A stretch of DNA of 64,000 nucleotides from Heliocidaris tuberculata (Eukaryota; Echinodermata; Echinoidea; Camarodonta; Echinometridae): the NCBI GenBank assembly GCA_025618425.1, contig CM046836.1, positions 28,972,140 through 29,036,139 of the forward strand. The letters are read 5' to 3'. This document shows positions 58,401 through 64,000 of this stretch, in pieces. Within the stretch, counting starts at the first letter, position 1. Each line of letters opens with the position of its first letter. Under the pieces are notes generated by a model. That model had not been told where the DNA came from. It did no database searches and saw only the letters and a program-made list of their open reading frames with translations. The position numbers were made by a program, and so were the translations under genes.

Positions 58401-61400
58401 GTTCAGGCTCAACACATACAAGACCAGGATCCAGAACCGGTCATACTAGCCAGCACCGCAACACAAGGTCTGTAAGACTACACTTAACAGTAATTCGTTT
58501 TGGATCCAGTAGACATGAGTTGTCACTGAGAGTGACTTTTCTCATATCTACGTCAAAGGGAAGACACGCTCACACAAATATTGTTATGATAATTGTATAC
58601 TAAAGCCTATGCTCCAGTGCAAATGCAAATACAAGAAGTCATGTATGCTGGATATCTCAACAGTGCATACATCTAGTTGACACTTATCAATCATGCATTA
58701 CCTGAGGAATGTCGATGAGCGCTGCATGTACGTGTGGGTGCGTCTTCCAAGACAGCAGATGTTTAGAGGGGAAGAAATTTTTAAGATATTGTAACTAATA
58801 GCATATTACATTTAATACATTTGTAACAACTAGCAAGTAATTCAGACTATCGGAAGAATTCCTTCATTAGGATTGAGTACATGATATGTGACCCATCTGT
58901 GTCACTACATGTAAGTTTAGAAACAATTATTGTAATAGATAAACTTTAAAGAATTTTAGCCAATAGTGAGTGACACATTTAAAAATTTTTTTTATCCTAC
59001 AGTCATTAATTTATCACAGATTTGTAGTATGTGCATGCCAATCCAATCAAAGTTCACTTTAATATGCAAAGGTTTAAGTTTTTTTAGTATTTTAAACTAT
59101 ATGTATGATAACAAGATCACTGATCCACTATAGAATGCTGAAAAATGATTTTCAAGTGTGTTCAAGGCCTATTGTATATTGGTTTTCAAGTGCAGGGGGC
59201 ACACTTCTATGAATCTGAAAAGGAATTAATAGAGTTTGAGAATCCAGTGTCATTTAACAACAAGATAACTGTGAGTCATTTAAAAGGATATATGATCTAT
59301 TTCCTTCTTTGTCTAGGATAAATCTACATTCACATTAGAAATCTCTCTTTTGAGGTATATCAAGTGTATGATGATATTTGAAGTAACCATTGTCTCTTTG
59401 TTGTTTGCAGGCCATAAGGAGAAGAAGAAGAAGAAAGGCAAGAAGAAAGGATCAGTGTCTATAGTATCATTCAATGACAATCAAGGAACATCATCATCAT
59501 CATCAGTACTAGCAGGCTCTCCATCATTTAAAGTCAACCTGGTTGATACAGGACGCAATGAATCAGTAGAATCACATGACAGTTTACAAGACTTTGCTCC
59601 AAGTAGTGATATAGGACGGTTTACAGCACAAGGAGTAGCTAGCTCTAGCCAGAGTAGTGGAAGTTCTTCTTTATCTGGTGCTGTTGTTGTTAGCGAAAGT
59701 AGTTCATCTTCAGTAAGATCTGATAAAGAAACAGAATCTACTAGTAGTACTGGAAGATTAACTCACTCATTGGCAAGACAACCTGATGCCGCGCCAACAC
59801 CAGTCGTTAGGAGCGATGTTAATGATAACGAAGTAGATATAAATGTGGACCATTCTTCCGCATCTGAAGACCTACCGGTATCATTTCCTGCGACCACACC
59901 CCCTTCCACACCTCAAGAGGTGTCTCTCCTTGATCAGTACCAGAGAATACGCAACTCAATGAAGAACCATGAGATGGAGATCACCCGTCAACAGATGGCA
60001 CTTGTCAATGGTAGCGTCACGCCCAACGTAGGGGGCGGGGATCCTGCTCTCCACTCACGAGAGCTTTACTCGGCATTCCCAGCCAAAACCCCACCCTCAA
60101 CGCCGCTAGAAACATCCACGCTCGCGCAGTACGAGAAGTTACGGAACTCGGTGGATGCGACTGAAGTCAGCGATCAGTTGCGTCAAGACATTACCATTTC
60201 CACCCCAGAAGGTACCACAACCAGGAGTATATATGATACATTTGGAGGTAGAGAGAGACTTTCCAATGGGGATGGTGATACTGAGGTGAATGTTGATGAT
60301 GAATCATCATCATCTACTACTAAGAGAGCTAGTGTAGAATCAATGGATAGGATGAGTCCAGCATTGAGTAGAGGAAGTTTTCATCTTCTGGGTGAGGAGT
60401 CAGATGAAGCTATGTTTCCGGTCGCACAAGGTATGTTCTCCTGCACAATTTGGCCCATATCCCCTGTAGTGGCCAATGTAAAACCCGGTTTAACTTTGGT
60501 CCTCTGATTTATGAAAGGTAAAATGTCAACCTCTACATTCATTGTAAATAAGTGAAATTATGGTTCAAAATAAAGAAACAAAATTATCTTGGTCATGAAA
60601 TGAAAATAAACATAATTTCAAAGAGACAAGTGTTTGTAACTTCATTTAGCTAGAGAATTAGGACGATTTGTACAGGATGAAGAGGTGAACATTTGGCACG
60701 CCATAAATCAGCAGACTATCTCTGAGCTTGTAGTAGGGGTTTAAACCTGGTATTAACTTAGGCAGCTTTCAAGTATACCGCCCATTGTCTCTTGAATGTT
60801 AGTTTATGTTGTAAATGATTTTGATATCTTCTTCCTTTTCCGCTCTGATAAAAAGGGAAATCATGATTTTCTGTATAAATGAAAGATAGGTTTATTAGTG
60901 ACTTGATAATGTGATCTGAAAAGTGAAAGAAAAAAGTGAATCAAGATGTATGATTTTCAGTTAGGACCCACTGTTGACAGGATATACTGTCTAAGGGAAT
61001 AAGGGCAATAGTAAGAAATCTGGTGTTCAATTTATTGTTTACTTTGCTGTTTTGATCAGACCACAGAGATAAAGACTCTTCTTTATTCATCTAGAAAGAA
61101 TAGAAGGTGGCACCCCTTAGGTATCCTGCCTTTAAAAAAAAAGAAGAAATATGTAGTTTTAATTATGATTTTCTGTAATGAAAGATGGGTTTAATTGTGC
61201 CTTGATAATTAGCCAGTTTGTAATTACAATTTGTGACCTTTATACGTTGTCATTTTGTGCGCACCATAATGCGTGCATCAGTATGAATTTACATGTTAAG
61301 CAAGTAACAAATTAGTACAAATTGGGGTCATTTGTACCATTAACTAATTATTGTGCTCTGAGGTCACTTTCCAATACACAACCAAATTCCTAATGTCAAC

Positions 61401-62166
61401 CCAGGACTACATATTATTCCTAACCTCACCCTAAACCTTCAACCTAAAATCCAACTGCAAAACTAATCCTTACCAAACATCTTCAATGAAATAAGGCACA
61501 GAGCAAATATCACAGGAGCAAATGTCGGAGCACAGAGAAAATGAGATTGTATCTTTTTTTTAAATTCTTGACTAGATGAGACCCAGTCTAATGATTCCAG
61601 TGTGTTGGCATTTGGTGTGGAGACCGAGAATGCAGCATTGGGTCTGGCTCTTGCGCAGAAAGGATTAGCAGAAAGGTATCTTGGACTATCTTTTATACTC
61701 CGGTGACCTTGCATGAGAATACCACATTCATTACTTTTTGATGAATCCAGCCTCTAGTCTGTTATGTGCAGTATCGCACACATTGTGATGCCGATATATG
61801 GGTTTTAGAATGCCCTTCTTAAAAGCAGACAATATTGTAAATAGATAAATGTTACCACCTACATTTACATTTATATCTGTACTTATAATTCAGATACATA
61901 AAAGTATAAAGAGTTAAATGTATTTTTGAATTCATGTTTTTTGTTGCATGAATTAATGAACATACAAATAGGGCTTGTTTCATTCAATTTCACATCAGTG
62001 TATTGAATCACGTTTGGATTTAATTGTTTTTTCTAGACCTACGTGATCATTTATGTTGTATTTTATGTTTTTTCTTTTTCCATTGAAGCTCATTGGGAGA
62101 ACTTGGCAAAAGAGAGGAAACAGAGAAGCTGGCTCCTAATATGTCTTCAGGTAATTTCATGCATCA

Positions 62167-62208
<42 letters not shown>

Positions 62209-62374
62209 CATTCTCTGCCTCTCTATGTCTCTCCATTCTCTGCCTCTCTCTCTCTCTCTATGTCTCTCCATTCTCTGCCCCCCCCTCTCTCTCTCTCTCT
62301 CTATCTATGTCGCTCCATTCTCTGCCCCCCCCCCTCTCTCTCTCTCTCTCTATCTATGTCTCTCCATTCTCTGC

Positions 62375-62405
<31 letters not shown>

Positions 62406-63151
62406 CATTGTTGATGCTCTTACATGTACATGTTCAGTATGGTATCCATTACTACCTACATGTAAGTCAGTTATGAAGGGATGTTTCTAAGCACAACTGA
62501 AACGTTTTAGATGATAACTACTTTGTCCAACCAACATAAGATAGATTGTTAAATTTGTTCCCTGAATTTGTAAAAATGTTGAAACATTCACTAGTGATGT
62601 TATCAGTCTTTCCCTGTACAAATTGTATGTAGTACATGTATGTTTTTAAAAAGGACAGCCAAGAGTATTACAAACTCAAAGTCTGATATTCATAAAATTT
62701 TACTGACTTAATTCCTGGTTTAATCCCTGTTTGGGTTAATCCCTGTTTGGGTTAATCCTCTTATTTATGTGCACCATGTGGCAACCTTTTCAGCCCATAA
62801 ACACTATCTTCATAATGCTGTTAACAAAAAATGAACAAACAAAAATCTTGTCATCATGACATCAGTCTCTCATGACTGGGGTTCTTTTCATTTTTCTTCA
62901 ATTTGTTACGGAATTACAGTAATTTATAGGAGAAAAGAGTTTGACACTACACAGACTAAGTTAAGCCAAGGTTAACTTCAATAGGATGCTTTCGAGAATG
63001 TGGGCCAATGATTTTGCACTCTATTTCAGTAAAATAAATATGAATGAATCAATAGAAATAATGAAATCATTGATTGCTTCCAAGCAGATGATCTGAGACA
63101 AGCCTTAATTGCCACCATGAACCGTAATGATGATCTTCTAGAGAAAAATAG
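40528..63151 (+). CDS. SNX29: SNX29 (sorting nexin 29, RUN + PX protein), 9 coding exons, C-terminus outside window
   Basis: SNX29 is a RUN- and PX-domain protein of the sorting nexin family, presumed to act in endosomal membrane traffic. Coding exons are 40535-40737, 44464-44522, 52506-52680, 54378-54510, 58353-58467, 59411-60430, 61576-61675, 62089-62150 and 63088-63151. They total 1931 nt with consistent phases, giving about 643 residues. Landmarks are LLDRLLDAVKQCQVRFGGR and SRVSCLCAQFEAVLHHGLKK (RUN start), GRGRAWLRSTLNEHSLERYM, RSTMLPTMARGLGSILFAIN (RUN end), EKKKKKGKKKG with SIVSF, and LRQALIATMNRNDDLLEKN (coiled-coil start). All match human SNX29 in order. The Ser-rich linker exon of 1020 nt is long. 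The PX domain should lie right of the window. A 5' non-coding exon must exist upstream, because the first coding exon begins with an acceptor. Confidence 0.95.
40755..41400 (+). repeat. Tandem repeat (~145 bp x about 4) with ACCCCCGTCAAACG head, SNX29 intron 1
   Basis: The head TACCCCCGTCAAACGAAGTT folds with GAAGGGGGTA. Units then repeat GAGCAATGCTCRTGAAATTT, GGCACACACATTGGTCTTG, GTGCAAGACATAT and GTTGCCATGGTAA at about 40870, 41030, 41190 and 41340. Confidence 0.85.
41401..44463. other. SNX29 intron 1 remainder
   Basis: AT-rich, rich in TACATGTA and ACATGTATAC words between 43700 and 44230. It contains the family B MITE at 42958 and a G9 run near 44315. No further exon is seen. Confidence 0.6.
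42958..43092. mobile_element. Palindromic MITE, family B, diverged left arm
   Basis: It shares AACTGTTATAAGCTACTG, TCTGATTGGTTGAGAGC and a right end CTTGATGAAACGTCCCCC with the copy at 2780. The left arm has drifted. Confidence 0.85.
44464..44522 (+). CDS. SNX29: SNX29 coding exon 2 (residues 68-87)
   Basis: This 59-nt exon has acceptor TTTTACAG and donor G|GTAAGA. It encodes QQMTGLTMPNLPLIKTDAEP, a variable loop of the RUN domain. Only this acceptor restores the frame from phase 2 to phase 1. An AG four bases later does not. Confidence 0.82.
44523..46385. other. SNX29 intron 2, first part
   Basis: AT-rich, with a GA run (45236-45263) and a T/G homopolymer pair at 45569-45611. No exon was recognised. 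Confidence 0.6.
45569..45611 (+). repeat. Poly-T followed directly by poly-G
   Basis: About 30 T then about 12 G with no interruption, in SNX29 intron 2. Confidence 0.95.
46390..47625 (+). repeat. Degenerate long-period tandem array (~150-200 bp)
   Basis: GCATAAATTAGCATAATTTT, GAAGATGNGRTTTRATTCGA, GGTCCTGTGGGAAAAA and AAGTTTGGWRCAT recur in the same order near 47150, 47330 and 47490. Weaker versions (TGCTAATTTTTGCATAAAAC) run back to 46430. Confidence 0.7.
47640..48260. mobile_element. Inverted-repeat element (~600 bp)
   Basis: Blocks near 47830-47890 (GCTTAGAAATGTCCATATTC and GATCAGTAAAGGACAATTTATG) are mirrored near 48080-48140 (CATAAATTGTCTTTTAATGA, TTTCTAAGTC). TTTGCACCATTTCACAAAAG at 48177 recurs diverged at 50655. 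Confidence 0.6.
48463..48752. mobile_element. TIR element with inner palindrome
   Basis: The outer pair is CATTTTCGTAATGTATTCAA (48466) with TTGAATGCATTACGAATATG (48729). Inside lies a palindrome of about 110 bp: AATAGTCAGAATATGAATTG to AATCTGCATTCTGACTATT (48550-48657), centred on AGGTTGGACAAAC. Confidence 0.8.
48878..48932 (+). mobile_element. Fragment of MITE family H
   Basis: AGATGAAGGTTGAGTACTGG then GGCATTGCGAAAGAAACTGT matches the left end of the MITE at 63181. Confidence 0.75.
48992..49073 (+). repeat. 41-bp tandem duplication
   Basis: ACAATCTTGCCGGAAATCTA to AAATGA is repeated once with four substitutions. Confidence 0.95.
49075..51075. other. SNX29 intron 2, middle part
   Basis: AT-rich with a G-rich run at 50561-50584. 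GATCCTAAGCTA appears at 50506 and 50745, and the piece near 50655 is related to the element at 47640. No exon was found. Confidence 0.55.
51080..51490 (+). repeat. Two-unit tandem duplication (~200 bp)
   Basis: CAGAATTGG then CAAAGTGAATGGGAAAAATT, ATGCTAATATTTTTGTCAAA, TTTGGCATAT, ATGATTGAAAAGTGAGTC occur from about 51113. They recur in order from about 51318, diverged by roughly one base in six. Confidence 0.85.
52080..52500 (+). repeat. Compound triplet microsatellite (TTC, GTT, ATC) at SNX29 exon 3 acceptor
   Basis: A T/C-rich lead-in is followed by about twelve GTT units (52157-52195), then TTC uninterrupted from about 52203 to 52353 (roughly 50 units), interrupted TTC/CTC, and finally about twelve ATC units. 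It ends a few bases before the TTTCAG acceptor. It forms an almost purine-free plus strand of over 250 nt. Confidence 0.97.
52506..52680 (+). CDS. SNX29: SNX29 coding exon 3 (residues 88-145)
   Basis: The acceptor TTTCAG directly follows a long triplet-repeat tract. The exon encodes VYWPVVRDQLTPHEIQRYSA and GRGRAWLRSTLNEHSLERYM, the core of the RUN domain. The donor AA|GTATGT is phase 2. The reading frame is also open backwards through the repeat to 52070. Confidence 0.94.
52709..53105 (+). mobile_element. MITE family C copy in SNX29 intron, right terminus lost
   Basis: It begins TTAACCCTTTCATGACAGG 28 bases after the exon 3 donor and matches the family up to ACCACAAAATGTGG. The closing inverted repeat is missing. 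Confidence 0.85.
53493..54377 (+). repeat. Tandem array of seven degenerate copies of SNX29 exon 4 5' part plus its 3' splice site
   Basis: Copies start near 53493, 53619, 53752, 53849, 53982, 54119 and 54256; the real exon starts at 54378. Spacings are 126, 133, 97, 133, 137, 137 and 122. Each unit is a pyrimidine-rich stretch, usually an AG, then GCAGTACTA and about 85 bases of exon-like sequence (GAGCCTTGGTCCTTC, GAGAGATCT, ATGTTACCAACCATAG). The donor end of the exon is absent. The better preserved copies share a 6-nt deletion relative to the real exon (ACCATAGATCTAGGATC in place of the longer ACCATGGCTAGAGGACTAGG). Confidence 0.93.
54378..54510 (+). CDS. SNX29: SNX29 coding exon 4 (residues 146-190), the functional copy of a repeated exon
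   Basis: The acceptor TTTCCAG precedes GCAGTACTAC and the donor CAG|GTAAGA is phase 0. It encodes QYYEPWSFLLDEERSTMLPT, then MARGLGSILFAINIDNPELN, the RUN domain end. Only this copy has a full-length frame, the in-frame ATGGCTAGAGGA segment and a donor. Seven degenerate partial copies precede it. Confidence 0.95.
54528..54924 (-). mobile_element. MITE family H (~390 bp), inverted copy
   Basis: TTTAAAGGGAAGGTTGAGTT at the left and CCAGAACTCAACTTTATCTT at the right are inverted ends. The body is the reverse complement of 63181-63556. It starts 17 bases after the SNX29 exon 4 donor. Confidence 0.9.
55040..55660. other. SNX29 intron 4, nothing recognised
   Basis: AT-rich with TACATGTA words. 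Confidence 0.6.
55669..55805. mobile_element. Palindromic MITE, family B, inverted orientation
   Basis: Its termini are GGGAGCGTTTCATCAAGCG and CGCTTGATGAAATGCTCCCC. The centre is the inverse of the copy at 2780 (CAACCAATCAGATGCGAGG). Confidence 0.9.
56592..56838 (+). repeat. Four-unit tandem repeat (~59 bp)
   Basis: Each unit carries TAGCCACTGCAATGGAAGG, ATCTCCATATC and GAGATCTCAGCTTTTAAAATTT, starting near 56596, 56655, 56714 and 56773. Confidence 0.95.
56840..58352. other. SNX29 intron 4, second part
   Basis: AT-rich with a TCTG/TCTA pyrimidine tract at 57430-57535 and a GA/G-rich stretch at 58050-58110. No exon was recognised before 58353. Confidence 0.6.
58353..58467 (+). CDS. SNX29: SNX29 coding exon 5 (residues 191-229)
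   Basis: The acceptor is TTGCTAG and the donor CAAG|GTCTGT, phase 1. It encodes QSAFESLSSFIQAPETVQAQ and on to VILASTATQ, a polar linker after the RUN domain. Support comes from splice-site fit and phase continuity between exons 4 and 6. Confidence 0.78.
58468..59410. other. SNX29 intron 5
   Basis: AT-rich intron without notable structure. The ATG at 59350 opens the exon 6 frame only by chance read-back. Confidence 0.6.
59411..60430 (+). CDS. SNX29: SNX29 coding exon 6, long Lys/Ser-rich linker (residues 229-568)
   Basis: The acceptor TTTGCAG and donor AAG|GTATGT bound a 1020-nt exon. It opens with HKEKKKKKGKKKG and VSIVSF, matching the KKERKKKKK and IISFDDE block of human SNX29. It continues as a disordered Ser/Thr-rich linker. 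A 25-residue segment is duplicated at residues 387-411 (59884-59958) and 451-475 (60076-60150), each with FPA, TPPSTP and LRNS- or IRNS-type ends. No membrane segment is seen. Confidence 0.93.
60431..61575. other. SNX29 intron 6
   Basis: AT-rich. GATTTTCTGTATAAATGAAA near 60865 and a diverged version near 61170, each with TGATAAT following, hint at an old duplication. No exon was recognised. Confidence 0.55.
61576..61675 (+). CDS. SNX29: SNX29 coding exon 7 (residues 569-601)
   Basis: The acceptor GACTAG precedes ATGAGACCCAG and the donor AAAG|GTATCT is phase 2. It encodes DETQSNDSSVLAFGVETENA followed by an Ala/Leu-rich helix. Assigned by phase and open frame; similarity to vertebrate SNX29 is weak. 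Confidence 0.75.
61676..62088. other. SNX29 intron 7
   Basis: Plain AT-rich intron. Confidence 0.6.
62089..62150 (+). CDS. SNX29: SNX29 coding exon 8 (residues 602-622)
   Basis: The acceptor CATTGAAG and donor TCAG|GTAATT bound 62 nt encoding SLGELGKREETEKLAPNMSS. The donor is followed within about 15 bases by a TC-rich minisatellite. It is placed by phase and position. Confidence 0.75.
62160..62403 (+). repeat. TC-rich minisatellite after SNX29 exon 8 donor
   Basis: The phrase TCTCTCCATTCTCTGCC recurs about five times, separated by CT runs, ATGT and C runs, in units of about 25-60 nt. The long Ser/Leu-rich open frames here are repeat artefacts. Confidence 0.9.
62404..63087. other. SNX29 intron 8 after the TC minisatellite
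   Basis: AT-rich. A short tandem repeat GGGTTAATCCCTGTTT lies near 62725-62755. Confidence 0.6.
63088..63151 (+). CDS. SNX29: SNX29 coding exon 9, start of coiled coil (residues 623-643)
   Basis: The acceptor AAGCAG and donor ATAG|GTTAGT bound a segment encoding DLRQALIATMNRNDDLLEKN. Human SNX29 has ELRQATVAMMNRKDELEEEN at the start of its coiled coil, so identity is clear. Remaining exons lie to the right. Confidence 0.92.
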
Positions 63152-63180
63152 GTTAGTAAGAGTATGCCATCCAGAGCTTT

Positions 63181-63556
63181 AAAGATAAAGTTGAGTTCTG
63201 GTCATGTGATTACATTGTGAAAGAAACTGTTTCAAAACAATTGCGAAAGGTTGATCATGTCTACATAAAAATTGGTGTATACTGTGAGGTTTAGGAATCA
63301 TCAAAATGATCAGAAATTGACCCATTCTCACTGAAAATTACATGCACTGCGCACAGAAATGGGTATATGGGACAGTACACACACATTGCATGAACGTTCC
63401 GCCTCTATTTCACGTCATATTTCCAATATGATAGCACTTGAAGGGCAATCCTTTTCAGGCGACATTTCTGCTGTGATGTTCTTCCAAACTGACATAAAAG
63501 GAATGAGAAAGCTTACAAATTATTTTTCACCTTTCCCAGAATTCAACCTTCTCTTT
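63181..63556 (+). mobile_element. MITE family H (~375 bp)
   Basis: AAAGATAAAGTTGAGTTCTGG to CCAGAATTCAACCTTCTCTTT are inverted termini. It begins about 30 bases after the exon 9 donor and abuts the family A element at 63553. Confidence 0.9.
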
Positions 63557-64000
63557 AAAGTAGATATTCAAAGCAAATCACAAATATGCTCAATAATGTA
63601 TCTCTAGAAACTAGAAAGCTTGCAGATGGTAATCGTATAAGTTTTACATTAACTGCGTGTTTGATGATTAAAAAATGGCACAAATAAAAACGCTTCTCAG
63701 CATCTGGGATATCCGAGCGATTCGCCAGAAATATACCCATGTTTTCATGACGTCACATCAGGTACCAATCCTGCCTAAGCAGACGACGTCCTATATCAAG
63801 TGAACGTAACTGCAATGCAATTATTTTTAAATTATAAAGAGTTTGGTGTGTTTCACCATGACGGTATTTCACATCATTCTTAAAGGGAAGTGAAACCGTT
63901 TCTAGTAACTAAAATCTTTTGTTTGTAAAAAGTCATGATAAGGGTCAATGATCAATCAAAGAAATCACACTTTCGAATTGTAAAGCCCGCTGAATTATAG
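63553..64000 (+). mobile_element. Partial TIR transposon family A (cut by window end)
   Basis: It begins with CTTTAAAGTAGATATTCA and matches the inverse of 33040-33491, including the CAGCATCTGGGATAT, TGACGTCA and AGCAGACGACGTCC blocks. It runs off the window. Confidence 0.8.

Noticed and set aside
59350..59410. Alternative SNX29 start at ATG 59350
   Set aside because: The ATG lies in intron sequence before a good TTTGCAG acceptor and the upstream residues have no match to the family. Exon 6 is entered by splicing from exon 5 in phase.
62043..62476. Overlapping 123-, 127- and 76-codon frames near SNX29 exon 8
   Set aside because: They combine the true 62-nt exon 8 in various frames with a TC minisatellite. 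Only the exon part in one frame is supported.

Overview
The window is animal (metazoan) nuclear DNA. It is AT-rich, with intron-split genes, canonical GT-AG splice sites, and very dense repeats. The palindromic 8-mer TACATGTA recurs throughout, together with short inverted-repeat transposons, a tRNA-derived SINE and CR1/Jockey-like retrotransposon remnants. The encoded proteins are clear orthologs of human RINT1 and SNX29. The repeat style suggests an echinoderm, most likely a sea urchin; that assignment is an inference from pattern, not a search result.

Left half (4.8-24.1 kb), minus strand: eleven coding exons of RINT1, the Golgi-to-ER tethering subunit that works with ZW10 and NBAS. They start at an ATG at 24100 and run to a donor at 4823-4824. 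All splice phases agree (1814 coding bases, 604 codons plus 2 bases). The C-terminal quarter lies left of the window. Right half (40.5-63.2 kb), plus strand: nine coding exons of SNX29 (sorting nexin 29), comprising the RUN domain, a Lys/Ser-rich linker and the start of the coiled coil. All phases agree (1931 bases, 643 codons plus 2). The PX domain lies to the right. The genes are divergent, with start codons 16.4 kb apart. The space between is a transposon graveyard: a foldback family, a nested CR1/hairpin/repeat stack, a GC-rich element, hAT-like MITEs with 8-bp target duplications, and a degenerate GGCACTTATCA minisatellite.

The most unusual locus is 53.49-54.51 kb. The 3' splice site and the first two thirds of SNX29 exon 4 are tandemly repeated seven times upstream of the real exon. 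Several copies keep an intact acceptor, but none gives a usable reading frame into the real exon. This is a ladder of decoy acceptors inside the RUN domain. The preceding exon is itself entered through about 400 bp of triplet repeat, with roughly 50 uninterrupted TTC units. Other notable points are a set of TTAA-flanked MITE families, transposons lying within about 20 bp of RINT1 splice sites, a 25-residue internal duplication in the SNX29 linker, and complementary halves of one transposon family at the two window ends. No RNA gene, CRISPR array or intact autonomous transposon was found.
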